Notes: generated by a model not told the origin, from the sequence alone. A stretch of DNA of 64,000 nt from Scatophagus argus (GCF_020382885.2 NC_058513.1:14657641-14721640); one strand, 5' to 3'; shown: positions 38,031 through 51,760, counted from the first letter of the stretch. Translations and numbers: made by a program.

Positions 38031-41000
38031 TCTCATTTGCGAAATGCTCACCAACAGGTGCTGTGTGGCAGGCTTTTAAATTTTTTACACTGAAAACAGC
38101 CACTTGCTGTGCCTAAAAACAACATGAGAGGAGGTCCCAAAAATTAGGTCACAAAAACCAAAACAAAGAGCTGAAAGACACAGAAATGTACCATCAAGCC
38201 AAACAAGCACGTATGGCCGTCATGATGAGCAACCCTTTCCTTAGAAAAGACAACATTGTCTGTAGGAGATGGAAAGAGATGCAACACAACGCTTTGTATG
38301 CCAATTCATCACTTTTTCCTCTGCTCCTCTGCGCCCGTCATAATTGCTATGGCTGCTGGAGGCGTTGTCTCGTGAATGTAAACGGATGTGGTTTAGGGGC
38401 ACTTAATGAAATTACTTTTTCTGCCATTCTTCTTTGGAGAAGAAGATTGGCAAAAAAATTGGAATTTCTTTCTCTTCATTAAGATTGAGAGTTTTCATCT
38501 GACAGCAGTGTAATTTTAATACAGCGCCAACTACCTTTCGAGCACAAACCCTGATCAAACTGCTCCTCAGATGTTTGCACAAGTCGAATATGTGATTGGT
38601 CTTTTGCCACAGATGTGCGAGAAATAACTAGTACAAATGTCTAGAAGACAAAATGAGGCTCCGACTCTGTCAAAGCTGCGTTTGCACATTTTCAGATGAA
38701 CGATTGCTGCTGAGAAAATAAGAGTTGATGCATTCACATGTGAGGGGAGTGGTGTGATGTCGCATGAACAGACACTGGTGGGTGGGCTGAAGGTGGAGCA
38801 GGGTTGGTTAGCACCCTAATAATCTCCTTGTTTGAAAAAGTGTAATCTTGGATGCCTCTGTGGTAAATAAAACCTCTAAAGTGCCCTTACAGTAGAGAAA
38901 ACACGGCAAAGTGGCACAAGGTGCTGACTCGGAGGACGGCGATGAATGAAACAGAGCACATCACTTAATAACAACATGACGGCTTATGTGTCTTCATTTG
39001 ATGGAGTCACCACAATAAACCATCTGGCTGCTCTGTGCACTCCTCACATAAAATGCGAACAGATTAGATTCAAATGGCATACAGCAGATTAAAATGGCAC
39101 AGCAAGCGAAGTGATTTCATACAACCGGCAGACAAGATGAACAAGGGCATGTCAGAACTGACAAACGGTAAGTTGGACTCTTTCTCTGCGTGTATAAAAA
39201 CAGGAGATTAGGTGAGACAGGCTGAATGAGGGGGAGACAAAAATTAATCGTCAGGTTTTTGGAAAGCGTAGACTCAAAGAGCGAGTGGGAGGGGGAGAAT
39301 GAACAGACGACAGTAAAAATTCACTTTCAGTGACTTTAAAAGAGAAAAAAAGATAAAATGTCAAAGGGTAGGGAGATTGTTCCAAGAGGCTGCGCCAGAT
39401 AAGCCTTTCTGCTCCCGACAGACCATTGAAGTAAAGCATTCAGCATTCAGAAACACAGTGATGACTTAGGAAGCATAAAGGGGTGAGGGCAGCACAGCTA
39501 AACATCATTGCTGAGAATTGTACTGAAACATCTGAGAACAAAGGATACAGATTAGCTCTAATTAGGATTTAGCCACTTGCTCATGCTGTCCATACACAAA
39601 CCCTCCCATTCCTGCAGTGATTACAGTGCAGTGCTGCCAGGTGTGACCCATATTCAGATGCATACACACTGAAACATCGCATTGCATTGTGCTACCAGAC
39701 AAGCAGTGCATCTATCACAAACTGATTAATATGCAGATATATTGCATAACGTATTAATTAGGTTGTACATGTCAGAAAATCACAATTTCGTGTCTAAGTG
39801 ACTAATGGAGACAACAATATTTGAGGTCCAGTATTGAGTAAGACCACCACAGCCGGAAGCCGTGAAACATATAAAATGAGCTGCATAGTGACCTCAGTGA
39901 TAGCCTCAAGACACAACCACAAACTAGAGACTGAGAGGGCATTCAGAGGACGTATATTGACAAGAAGGGGCTTTCTTCAAATGTTGAGTGATTTTGATGC
40001 CACATCACCTCATGGATTTTTTGTGGTCGATAATGGTTTCATTTTACACCAAAATCAGTTGGGATCGACCAAAAAACAAACTGAGAGATGTTTGAACATG
40101 GGAATGGCCATCACATACTTTGATTATATTGTTCTAATGTCATAGTCTGTGCCTTTCCTTCCCACCTCATGTGTCAGCTGCTTTCTCTCTTCCCTTTGTT
40201 TCTTGTGGTTCCTCGTTGGTTTCTCTCTGCGTCTGTGTTCTGGGTGTGGCTCATCAATCCTGCTGCCAATTTACTCCTGCTGCCAATCTGCCTGCTCACC
40301 TGAGAATCATCCACTGATCGTCTCCAGCAGTACAAATACCCCAGCTCTGCAGTCTACTCTCTGCCAGATTGTTCAGTCTACTTTGTGGTACAAAGCTTGG
40401 CCTACTAGTTATTCTTAGTTAGGTCTTGCTTTTGGGTCCAGTTCTCTCTACATGCCGCATAACATCTAAGCCTTCACACACTCTAAACTCTAAAGTGTGA
40501 ATCAGTGACCAACAAAAACACAATGTTTATTTGGGATTTGTGATCAGAAAAAAACTCCCACAACATGCTGAGCAGAATCTCAAATTAATGTATATATCAC
40601 TGCTATATGGCATACACTGTTGACCTCCCATAAAGATCCCAGAAACAGAGACAGCTACTCACCAAACCCGCCAGACTTCATTTGCAGAAACAGTGATTTT
40701 ATCATCGTAAGACACACTTAATTCAAACCCCACAGAAAAACAAAACAACTTGCCAAAACCATCCAGATTCATATTTTTACTGTTCCAACAATCACCAGCT
40801 CTGGTTTGGTTGATTAGATGTGAAAATATCAGAAGAGGTGCGAGAGGAGCGGCGGACATTTGAGAAGCAGCGGGGAAAAGAGTATGTTGAGACAGAATAT
40901 TTTCACATGTATCACGGTTACCCCTCAATGGACAGATGAGTGTGAAATTGAACTTCTCATCCAGTTTTTGAAAAGAAAACGAAAAGGTGGCATGTGACAT

Positions 41001-44000
41001 GCAAAGCCTTTTGTGCTGCTACAGGATCACAGTTTCTCCCTGTAGGCTAATCAGAGAGCAGACTTGGTTTGGTTAAAACAACATGTCAGCTAAAAATGCA
41101 AAAGATAACATGGGATTTGGCTACCGGGAGGACTGGTGAGACAGTGGTCCATCTGTGGCGAGATCAGGTAGAGATCTAATGTAAACATGTCGCACTAAGC
41201 CCTTTAAATCTGGTTCACAGGATGCTGCGCCTTATGTAATCTTTTAATCGGCGCATATTAAACTGGCCCAGAATGAGAGGCGTGCATGCTACACGCGTAC
41301 ACAATCTGGATGGTGTGATGCTGTTCATCCAATTATGACTGTGCCATGGGGGGATTGGGATAAGGGCAATTCATGTTGTCAGCAAAGAGGAAAGGAAGAT
41401 GGAAGTCCTAAAGAGGACAGATAAATCTCTCTTGAGGAATAAGAAAAGCCTATCAAACGATAAGGATGAAAAGACGTGTGTGTGTCAGTCACTCTGATTG
41501 TCAGAGAGCACCAAACTGCCAGCAAGCCCCAAAACTCGACCTGCACATCAGCTCAGTACCTCTAGGATTTCCACTTGTGTTGGGTGATGCTGGATGCAGT
41601 CTGCAGTGCAGTGACTAGTTTATTGTTTATTTAGCATGGAAAAAAGCCAGAATATAGCTAGCCTGAATGTGAATGCTACACAAAACATCCACCTCCATTT
41701 ATTTCTTGTGGGAAGCAACAAATCCCTCCCAAGGAACCCATTACGATGGAAAGGGAAGATAAGGGCGTGTAAAGAGCAAAGTCCAAATAAATGAACTGTG
41801 ACCTGGAGGGGGTGGATGATGGTGGCGTGGTAGCCGATCACACATGGAATAGATTACCTGAATATAGAATATGCAGAGTGTTATCCAGACTCTGACCTCC
41901 TCACTAGCCAGACGGAAACCCCACGCTCAGCACAGCAGGGAGTGGGAAGTGACGATAATAACTTCCCCTGCAAAGTCTTGTGAAATGCTATGTGAGCAGC
42001 AGGGGCGGCAGCACAAGAGTGAGCAGAGCGCTGATGGGTTAGTGCCATAATGCCATGAATATGTTGATTATACAGTATGTTGCAGTGAGTGGAGACTTAA
42101 GTGAGAGTCTAGCAGCAGATGAACTGGCCATCATAGCTGGCTTCCAGATCTTTCCTCTGATCTATCATTCTCACCACTCAGAGGTGGACAGTGAGGGTGT
42201 AGAGATCAGGATGGCAGACTGGTGTGCAGAAAATCTGACTTTCGTGCAGCAGACACAAGCCCACCTGAACAATACGGCATTTCAGTTGCATTCAGTGCAT
42301 CAAGATCAGTCAGTTGGGGCGAGTCCTTTGGGTCTCATCTGACCACTCTGCTCTTTTGTATGACATTAAAATGTAATATTTCCTTCCCTTCAGGTGACAT
42401 TCCAATCGATTGTTTTCACATTTTATTATTAATGTGCCCTTGAGTGAGTGACAGGGAACAGTTAAGCTACCTGATCTGGAGGGATGAAGCGGGGAGATAT
42501 GAGATGTTGGAGGAGACAGACGAAGAGGATGATAAAAAGGGAAAAGAACATGGAGACAAATGGTGTGTGGGACTGTAAATGCACAGGAAAAAGCCAAGGA
42601 GTCAGAGAGACTGAGAGAAAGAATGGCTTAAGGGCTGAGCCAAGAGGGAGGGGATGGGTGGAAAGTAAGGTGAAAAAATAAGGAGAAAAAGCCATTGTGC
42701 TTGGAGAGAGCGGATGGCCTCAGTTATTGTGACAGATGAAGGGTTAATGGCCACCCAGGGAGTGAAATACTTTCACCATACACAAACGGCAGCAAAAGCA
42801 TTGCTGCTGAATGCTGAAATCAAAAGCCACGATTCTGATAATAATAACTACAGTGATTACTACGTGTACATATCTGTCAGCCATTATTCCGGTGATGTTG
42901 ATTTTTTCTTTCTGCTCAACTCTGTAGCCTGCATTACATCTCTTCAATCTCGCTCTCTGTCAGCACGCATAGCCGAGGGGGAGATTTCACAAAGAAAAGA
43001 TTCACTTGCTCTGGAATCACAGACCGACTGCTGCAGAAAATGTTATCAAAATTCATGCCATATTCTGAGTATTGACATCTCACTGGTGTTGTTGTGAAGA
43101 CATTTCATTCATCAGAGAGGAAAAGCTAATTTATGAGTGAAGGTATGTGCCCGTTACAGCACAAGTCACGTTTGACTGCTGGGGATTTTACTTGTTTCTG
43201 GGGGTGTAATAGTGCGTAAAAGGCGTTCAAATAATGTCATAGTGACAGTAATTAAAAAAATAAATAACACATAAAATGTCAGTTTTGCCCCACTGTTGAT
43301 CATTTCTGACCAACTGGTGCTTATGCAGTGAGGTGCAGTGAGGGGCCGCTCGAACGCTGCAGGAAGAAGGACTCTCCTTGCACTCTGTTTTTGTCTGGTC
43401 TTGTCTATTTTTGCTGTCAATCGACACATTCGGGTGATACCATCATACATGGGTTCCCCAGACAAATCTGCAATTGAACAATTTCTGCTCACAGCTTGAG
43501 ACTAAATGGTTGGCTGTAACTAACTGGGAAACCATAATGCTTCCACACTGTGGAACAGAAACACTACAGGAGGTTGACTAACTGTAGCTGATGGACAACA
43601 CCAGGTCCAACTCAATATGATATAAACTTAATTCAGATGAGACTTGGATATACACTGACTAATTTGACAGTAACAGTTTGGATCATAGGGCAGAGGAAGT
43701 TGCAGTTCAGGATGAATACCCATCCAGCCCTGCTTGTTTTACTTACACGACTGGCAATGTGGCTGCAGCTTAAGTTTCCACTGAATAGCACTGAGTGTCC
43801 AGAAAACCTGCAGTATGTAATGCAATTCAGTGCAAGAGCCCTGCAATAAAAATTACCGTGTATGAAAAATTCACATTTTGCTGACACAACAACTGTTCAA
43901 CTTTTCTGTTGAGTATAGAAGTTAGTTTCTGACCCACAGGAACAAAATATGACACAAAATCGTCAGAAGTTCCACTTATTAGTCTTCTGAGCATCTCACC

Positions 44001-44690
44001 GTCTTCCTTCACTGAAGAGAACTGGCTCAGGTGTCAGCTTATCTGTTTTATACTGTATTATCATTCATTATGTGTTCAAACAGCAGCCTCCACTTATGAA
44101 GATCTAGTTGTTAATTAAAATATTAATAAAAACTTACCTACTATACAGTCTATTATAGCCCTGTTATTGAATGATTACCCAGCATACTGCTCAGGAATGC
44201 TAACTAGAGAATCTAAAGAACAAAGGTTCAATGCAGTCCCAAAGCATCAACAACCCCAACAACACCTGAACTGGACTGTCTGGACTCTGCCTTGGATTTC
44301 ATTATTGTGTTCAGACGGTTCTGTTGTTCTGGACGCTCTTTGCAAGTCAATGTCGGGTCCTCGCAGGTGTACCAAAGGCCTCAGCGTGTGTGGAGCAGAG
44401 ACAAAGAAAAACACACAGTCAGAAACTGAATGATTCAAAGAGTGAGCGAGTGAGTGAATGAACCGATTAATGCTTTGATGAATGGAGGAGAGAATGAGTG
44501 ACCAAGTCTGTGCACATGTGACGGGGTGATGGGCGAAACACGGTTGCTATGGTAACAGAGCTTTCCTGTGTGGTATGCACTGTAGTTTGGTCCTTGGAAA
44601 CGTTCATTTCTCAGCCACCAGCTCTGTGTGTTCGGACGTAAAGCGCAGCGACTTGTCCAAAAAGTTGAGCCTGTACAATATCTGTCTGCA
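38031..44690. other. no gene seen; repeats only
   Basis: About 6.7 kb without a supported gene. The stretch 40140-40420 (tctgccagattgttcagtct with short T/C-rich blocks) resembles pieces of teleost LTR or other repeats, but I cannot name it. Frames at 39834-40145 and 42055-42342 are open for about 100 codons without recognisable domains or intron signals. Confidence 0.55.
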
Positions 44691-44694
44691 GAAT

Positions 44695-44695
<1 letters not shown>

Positions 44696-44744
<49 letters not shown>
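44696..44744. repeat. (TG)24 microsatellite
   Basis: Uninterrupted TG run of about 48 bp, among the longest pure dinucleotide arrays in the window. Confidence 0.97.
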
Positions 44745-44746
<2 letters not shown>

Positions 44747-44934
44747 CAAGGGATTTACTTCTTCACGCTGCTTGTTTGGGGAAAAAAAAAGAAACGTCCT
44801 TGTTCAACTAAATAAAGAGTTTAGATACCAGGGAGGATGCACTCAAGTAAAAATAGACCAATAAATAAATAAAAAAATAAATAAAAGGGTTTTTACAGGG
44901 AGGAAGTCACGCCTGGGATGCAGCAGACTGATGC

Positions 44935-45260
44935 ATGGGATAAAAATAAACCCCAAGTTTCTATTTCCCTCCTACTGTAGTCTTCTCCAGCTCCCCTCTC
45001 CTCTCCCTCTCCGCCACAGAGCTATTTTTAGCCCACCACGATGACTCTCCTACACAGTGCATGAGCGACCGTCTGCCATCACACCACACGTGAGTCCCGC
45101 GGCACGTGCGATCCTCTCTCTGACAGGCAGCCTGGGCGTCAGACACAAACCGCACCACCGCCGCCGGTCCCGAAGGAGGGAAGGGGAGGAGAAAAGAGGG
45201 GATAAGAACCAGTGGGGAGGAGGAGGAGGGGAGGATGGATGTGGAGACCTTTTATCGGAG
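44935..45260. promoter_or_regulatory. possible regulatory patch with MEF2-like and E-box sites
   Basis: A locally GC- and CpG-rich island in AT-rich surroundings. It has CTATTTTTAG (45022-45031), a perfect MEF2-type core, and two CACGTG boxes (45087-45092 and 45103-45108). No exon is attached that I can support. It could be an enhancer or an unrecognised first exon; this is inference from motifs alone. Confidence 0.25.
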
Positions 45261-45981
45261 ACATGGTAGAAGAAGAAAAAAAAACAGAAGACAAGTGCTG
45301 TGGCAGAACAAAACATTTCACGAGACACGACAGCATTTCATAAAACTCCACGCTGGAAAACACGACGACATTTCAGATTAGAGAGCAGCACAGAGAACAG
45401 GAACAGGAAATGACAATGATCCCTCGCCACAGTTTGTTCAACACTTTTCAAAATCAGAAATGTTGTGTGTTTTGGCCTGATGAGTCACTCTCACAGTGTT
45501 TTAGTTTTTGTTCACGTCAATGCATTTCAACAGCACACCGTCTCTTCTGTTTCTTCGGGGTTTGATTGCCAAGTCTGACTAGATTATTTGGAATACAAAG
45601 TGTGAAAAACAAAATGTCACACATGCGCAGCACAAAAAAAATGACACACAAACATCAAGCTCAGGATTGGCTTGTGTTGTTGATTTTAGCAACTCGTGGG
45701 CTTTGCAAGACGTGGAATAATTTGATGTATTGATGCAACAACATCCAAAATGTGTGTGTGTGTGATGGACTCTTGGTTTGGTTTCTCTATGTGCTGTCAT
45801 TTGCTTTTGTTTCCTACTGCTGGAATCTGATATCAGACATCCATAAAGAGCTGAGTAATATTTAATAGGCTAAGGTATGGCTCACTACCGTGTGTGTGTG
45901 TGTTTTCTTTATCACTTATGCAGAAGGTGGTGGCTTTATGTGACTTGACCAAATCCACAGAATTCTAAGCATTTTTACTCA

Positions 45982-46190
45982 GTCCACCACTTTAGACTGA
46001 CATATCTCAAAAACCTTTGAATGGATTGCCATGAAATTTTGTACAGACATTCAGCAAAGACATATATCTGCAATATGACATGTTAACTGAACTTTAGAGG
46101 TTCTGGTAGAGGTATTTTGTCATCTCTGGACAGTTCCAGACCAGCTTTTCGGTCCTGTGTATTGATCCTAAGCCGAGCTAACTTCACATT
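45982..46190 (+). repeat. interspersed teleost repeat fragments
   Basis: It opens with gaatggattgccatgaaatt ttgtacagacattc, a phrase I know from many teleost genomes. It runs into ggtattttgtcatctctgga and ccagaccagctttt...ctaagccgagctaac, which is the minus-oriented form of the repeat at 6020-6190. A related downstream block (gcaaaactaatgacattagc) lies at about 47868-47985. Confidence 0.6.
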
Positions 46191-49100
46191 TTGCTTCACA
46201 TTTTCCATTGAAAAACCAAGTCTTTCTTATTTTTCTAAGTTTGAGCTGACCTTTATGCTTTTACACCCACAGCTCACAGCTTTTCCCTCCTGTGGGCGCT
46301 GCATCCGCTGGCACTTTCACAGGTAGATTGATGTCAGAGCATTTCAGTGCAGGTGTTACCCTGAGCAGTACAGTATTCTCACATCAAACTCATTCACACG
46401 ACAAACCTTTTGTGTTTGAACACTTAGCAATGAAGTTTCCCAAAAGACCTTTGTTTCCCAAGTCTTCAGATGTTTTTGGTCCAAGGTACTTAATTACTTC
46501 CAACTTTATTTAGTTCGTTCTACATTGTTTCCCCTGAAACTGGAGTCACTCTTGTATGCTGTTGTTCCTTCATGTCCCACCTCTGCGTCATCAATATAAG
46601 CTTCTGCGCCAAACAAGTTCTTAAATAACCTGCTTCATTGTCCTGGAAAATTTCAGTTGTAGAAAACCTGAAGAATCAACAGCCAAATGGTACGATGAAT
46701 GTGCACAACTGAGTGATTTTGTCATTGAGAGATAATTATCATGTGATTTCATCCACGGTTGGGGGTTGATAGTCTTCATGCTTTGTTGCTAAATTTAGAT
46801 TTTGTGGATCAGGACAAATTCTGACACTTCTGTGTGGCTTTCCTCCTTCAGCATTTACATTTTCTCATTCAGTGGGCTCATCAATCTTTTTAATAACTCC
46901 AATTTTGTCCAACGGACAGAGTTCTTCCACCACTTTATTCAGCGATTTAAAGCATGATCTTTGGCTTCTGCTTTTTCTTCCAGTGGTTTGTTCTCTTTCC
47001 AGGAAACTCAAGCACTGAAAGATGTCCTTGTATTCTGAAGGAAAATCATCTGTGTCGTCTTTGTTCACTTTGGCATTTCCATTTATTGTGACGACCCATT
47101 TTATTTCAGCCTCTAACTATATAAAATATGGTCAGAGCGAGTCTGTAAAAGCCCCTTAAACATCTCATTTGATAACCTCAATAAACAGTTTCCTGATCAG
47201 CTCGTGGTCTGAGTCACTACTGTCAAGTCTTCTTCAATACAACATCATGTTGATTTTGAAAGTTATGGACTCTAATTTAGAGTAAAATAGATGATAAAGT
47301 AGTGAATGCTTTAGGAGTAACTATCTTGTGATTGACCAGCTTCTGCCAGCGTTGTTAACAAGAAAGGTGCAACACATTCACAACACTGAACTGTTCCAGC
47401 ACTGAACTCCATTCATTTCCAGTGTTTTCCAAGCTCACTGTTTTGTTTGATTTTTTCTTTATCATCAGGTGAAGTTTACAGAGGACTCCTGACTCGGTCT
47501 CCAGACTTTATTTTCTTCCTACTGCTGTTGTGGAAGAATGCAATGGCTGTTTTGGACACTTGTGTGCCTTTCATGGTCTGTTTCCTGCTATTTCTGACTC
47601 CCTGGTAGGCGGTGAGCTGAGTTTCTTTGAAGACTGCCCATTAAAAAAATAACTTGTCTGCCCTCTCACTCAATATGTTAAGACTGAATAAAGGAAGGAA
47701 TTGAATGCAGTGGGTTGCCTTGTCTGTTTTACACTGTTGGCTGGACTTTCTTGGCTTAAACTGAGATGTTGCTAGTATTCAGTGATATTCACTTCTGCAC
47801 TTCTACCACGGTCTAAAAAACTTCTCATCTATTGCCATCATCTCATCCACATTTTGATCAGTTCTTTGGTTTATTAACAAACTGCAAAACTAATGACATT
47901 AGCCTCAACTATACATTTACTGCTATTTAGCAAGTATTTGGCGTGTTAAGACGCTAATTTAACAGGGTTAACAATGTTTAGTTCAAAGCATTGCTGTGTC
48001 TAAATACAGCTTTAGACTCTAAGAGCCAAGAGGTGGTTTAAACCATCTGTTGTCACCCATTTCAGAATCAAACGTGTTAACACTGAATGGCCAGATTTAA
48101 AGGATGAGTGAAAAGACGGTTGCAGTTAAATACAGGGACAACACATGCATAGTTTTAGTCTTGACTGTTCACGTGAAAAGTGACAAAAACTGTACCAAGA
48201 ATGAAAAAAGACCGATGCAGAGAGGAAGTTCACTCCTGGCTCCTATCACCTTCACACTGCTGGCCAATCAGAGCATGCCATAGGTGTAAATGCTGCGCCA
48301 ACAAGTTTGTGAAGCTATTCTATTCTGTTTTCTCTCTGTGTGGTGCATGTTTGCTTATTAAGATCTTCCACACGATTTGTTTCTGTTGGCCTGCGTTGGT
48401 CTCAATGCCTGACAAACGTCAATGACATTGTGAAAACCGTTGCCTACATCTCTTAGCAACGCCTCACTCATTATATAAAAACTGATCCCACTCACTATTC
48501 TGCCTCTTGTTAGAGAGTCCGCCATGACAGTTACTCAACGTAACCTCTTTCACACTCATTTTGACTGGTCTTAATGTCTCCTTGAACACAAATGAAATCC
48601 TATCTTGAACTGCAGTACCTTTCAAACGTCTCATTATGTAAGCTTATTCATGTTGCTTGCCAACAAGCATGAAACCACAGTCCTGCAGCCTGATGTCTGT
48701 GTGATGTGTGGCTTCCAGGTATTCTGTTTATCTTTGCTGAAATCTTCTGAAACGTTGCCTGTCTTCAAATCAAGCCCAGCAGCTGGTAGTAAGTTTCACA
48801 TTTTAACCGTTAAACTCACTTCATATGTCAAGTTTGGGTGTTTTTCCAAGCACAGATAGAGGAGATGTGAAAGTAGGGTTACTGCTTCTTTAAAAGACAG
48901 CAGGATAAAGATAAATCCAGACTGACACATAAAAGAATCACTAAATGTACTTTCCCTGTACCTGACAGTGGTGTATGTGAAAGGTAATGGCTATTGATTC
49001 ATCACCTTTTCTGTGCTCTGCTCTGCTGGGATTTGATGAGTTTTCTTCCTACTGTTCTCCTCAGCAAGAAATTGTCACCTCAAGCTAAAAGAAAAACTTG

Positions 49101-49310
49101 GACGACAAAAGTCTTTCTATGTAAGTGCAACCTGGGCTCGTGTTTTTGTGAGTGCTGGCGATGACAGTTTGTCAGCGCCTCCATGAATGAGTAAGAGTGA
49201 CTGAATGTGCTGTGGGAACCGATGTGGCAGGCCAGTGCATCACTGCTTACATCTAGTGGTAAAGGAGCAAACTGCAAATACATACGGATAAATCAGTGGT
49301 TATGAGAACT
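46191..49310. other. no gene seen
   Basis: About 3.1 kb of AT-rich DNA with a repeat fragment near 47868-47985. The minus-strand frame at 46865-47068 is charged but has no recognisable domain. A TATATAAAAA run near 48471 is not followed by a gene I can support. Confidence 0.55.
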
Positions 49311-49311
49311 T

Positions 49312-49456
49312 CAGATAGATAGCTGGAGACAGGTAGATACTTTATTGATCCCGAGGGAAATTCAAGAAAGATATTGGCAGCAGTGGGATTTGAATCCACA
49401 CCTCCGCAGAGACTGGAGCCTTAATCCAGCGCCTTAGACCACTCAGCCGCACTGCC
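49312..49456 (-). mobile_element. tRNA-Leu-headed SINE
   Basis: On the minus strand an 81 nt tRNA-Leu-like head (49376-49456) is followed by a short tail, gaatttccctcgggatcaat aaagtatct, ending in ATCT repeats. That tail is shared with common teleost LINEs and SINEs, so the whole looks like a retroposon rather than a cellular tRNA gene. Confidence 0.7.
49376..49456 (-). tRNA. tRNA-Leu(AAG)-like sequence, probably a SINE head
   Basis: It begins GGCAGTGCGGCTGAGTGGTC and has the anticodon stem-loop CTGGA-TTAAGGC-TCCAG with anticodon AAG, a long class II variable arm (TCTCTGCGGAG) and a T arm GTGGA-TTCAAAT-CCCAC. Acceptor pairing includes two wobble pairs, the T stem has one A-C mismatch, and box B (GATTCAAATCC) departs from consensus. 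These changes and the attached retroposon tail argue for a pseudogene. Confidence 0.55.
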
Positions 49457-49589
49457 TTGATAAAAGAGCTAAATCAACTGTAAGTGCAATGCACTGCCAA
49501 AACTGTTCCTTTTGGAGCCTTTATGAATTTTGTTAAATGTGTATTTTTCAGCTCTCCTTGTCTGAGTCATAATTAAATCTTTAAAAAGC

Positions 49590-49858
49590 ACAGGTGGTGC
49601 AGTGGTTAGCACTGTAGCCTCACAGCAGGAGGGTTCCAGGTTTGGATCCCGGTCATGGCCCTTTTGTGTGGAGTTTGCATGTTCTACCTGTGCCTCTGTG
49701 GGTTTTTGCAGGGTACTCTTGTTTCTCCCCACAGTCCCAAGAACACACACATAAAGTTAATGGGCTTCTCTACACTGCACCCAGGTGTGCGTGTGTGGTT
49801 ATCTGTCTTTGTGTGTCAGCCCTGTGATTGGCTGGCAACCAGCCCATGGTGCCCACTT
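49590..49858 (+). mobile_element. V-SINE-like element (DANA/mermaid/HE1 type)
   Basis: Starts ggtggtgcagtggttagcac, continues gtagcctcacagcaggaggg and tttggatcccggtcatggcc, and has the conserved centre gtgtggagtttgcatgttct. It ends near tggctggcaaccagcccatgg. Order and spacing match the DANA/mermaid family of tRNA-derived fish SINEs as I remember them. The copy is diverged. Confidence 0.75.
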
Positions 49859-50227
49859 CACTTTCTGATGATATTTTTTGGTCATTTTTGAATGATTCAA
49901 CCAAAAATATGATGCATTACTGTACACAAAACTACCCAACAGCATGGTAGGTAGTTAAAATGAACTCAAGCTTAAACATCTACAGCAGTAAACATTAAAC
50001 CATCAACATCATATATAATATCTGAACGCTTTACTGCATGATGCAAACTTCTGAAAAACAAATTTAGCTGTTAATACTTATATACTTTGAGTTAAGTAAG
50101 GTTCCGTAAGTAAGGTAATAATATTTCCACAGTGTAATATTTAATAAAGTCAAATATCTGAATTCTTCTTCCACCTCTGGATAGTCATGTTTCGGTCTTG
50201 TGCAAGAAGGGACATTTCACCAATAAA

Positions 50228-50279
50228 TACACACACACGCACACACACTTGCTCGCACACACACACACACACACACATA
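50228..50279. repeat. CA-rich microsatellite
   Basis: CA run with short interruptions. Confidence 0.9.
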
Positions 50280-50613
50280 TTGTACAGTGGTTACGCCCCC
50301 TGTGGGAGTGCATTGGTAATAACTTTATTGCAAAAATACAGGTTCCCTCTTTCCCCGAGCAACACCACCCCAGAACTGACACACAGTCTACACACACCCA
50401 CAAACAATAAGCCACCTGCAGTAGTTCACTCTTCACCCTCTGAACGTCACATCATTCACAAGCACACACTTTCATCCTTTGAGTTTACATTCATTCGCTC
50501 TCTTCCTCCGTTCGCTCTCTCCCTCCTCGTTGCTCTCCTTTTGCGTTCCATTGGTTAAAACGTAGTAGTAGATGCAGAACAACAAAGTTCACCAGCAGCA
50601 TTAAACATGAGAT

Positions 50614-50643
50614 CTCCTCCTCCTCCTCCTCCTCCTCCTCCTC
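50614..50643. repeat. (CTC)10 trinucleotide repeat
   Basis: Pure CTC/GAG triplet run. Confidence 0.95.
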
Positions 50644-51329
50644 TCCGTGTCTCTGCCAGAGTCCATGAGAGCGCCCCCCGTGGGTGGGTGTGTCTGCCTC
50701 CTGACTGTCTCTGATACAGGATCGTGAGGGAAGGTTGATTTGCATAGCGGACTCATGCGCTACAATTGGCTACATTCTCCCACATCCAGAACCCAAACAA
50801 ACAAACAAACAAACAACAACAACAACAACAAAAAACAAACTGACAAAAACTGAACCTAATTGAAAACAAAAACAGAAATGTTAAATACGCTTTCTGAGTT
50901 AAGTGCCAACCTTTGGTTTAGTTACAACAATCCGTCAACATGAACTTTACATCGGCCAGTTGTTTTATAAGGACTTTTTTTTAGAATATTTAAGAGAATA
51001 AAGCTTATAATAAATGTACTCTACGCATGTCAGAATGTTCCTCAGTAAAAGGGGGGAGTGAATTAAAGTTACAGCTGTTCATTACTGTGTAATAACTGTT
51101 CATACAACTGAGGAATGGTTGACATCTCTGAAGAAGATAGTTCACTGGCTGAAAATATACCTCTAATACATATATATCATATAAAGCATATTCATATTCG
51201 ACATGTCACTGTCTCAGGCTGAAGATGAGCATTTTCTATTCACATCTGAGGTCTCAAAACCAGTTTCAGTAGGAGGGAGAAATAATAAAGTGTGAATTGA
51301 TAAGTTCACCTGAGGCCTTTAAGTAAAAC

Positions 51330-51760
51330 AAACCGCCGTCGACTTCTCTCCCGCCGCCTCTCAGTCAAACAGCCTCTCAGAAAGTGCACTTCCGCCGAGT
51401 AACCTTGCAAAGCGCACTTGAGTCATCTCTATTTTCATTAATAAAGCCTTAAGAGAAGAGTTTTCTGACCTACATACTCTCAGTCCATCTCAACTTCCCT
51501 CCCCTGTTGGCCTTTTTCTAGTGCTACTGTTTCCTGTTCGTAAGAAAGAAAGCAAGCGCGAATAAAAGAGAGAAAAAAAGAAGGAAAGAAAGAAAGGAAC
51601 GAGGAAAGAAGCAGAGAAAAAGGAAGCGCTTTTCTTGTTTAATCTCCCGGTAGAAACGGGAGAGCTGTCATTAGGTCGGCGAGCGGTTTGGGGGCGGGAG
51701 GGGCGGAAACTCCAGCTAGACACTTGTGAAGTGCACTCCACTCCTATTTGAAATGCAGAC
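51330..51760. promoter_or_regulatory. GC-rich patch with Sp1- and AP-1-like sites
   Basis: Contains CCGCCGTCGAC-type CpGs, an AP-1-like TGAGTCAT (51419-51426) and a GC box near 51690. It may be a promoter or enhancer for a gene not in view. No exon is attached. Confidence 0.2.

Noticed and set aside
39834..40145. 103-codon plus-strand frame
   Set aside because: No family resemblance or intron signals; open by chance in AT-rich DNA as far as I can tell.
46865..47068. Charged 67-codon minus-strand frame
   Set aside because: No recognisable domain, no acceptor or donor context, and no neighbouring exon.
49376..49456. Functional tRNA-Leu gene
   Set aside because: Altered box B, a T-stem mismatch and an attached retroposon tail point to a SINE head.
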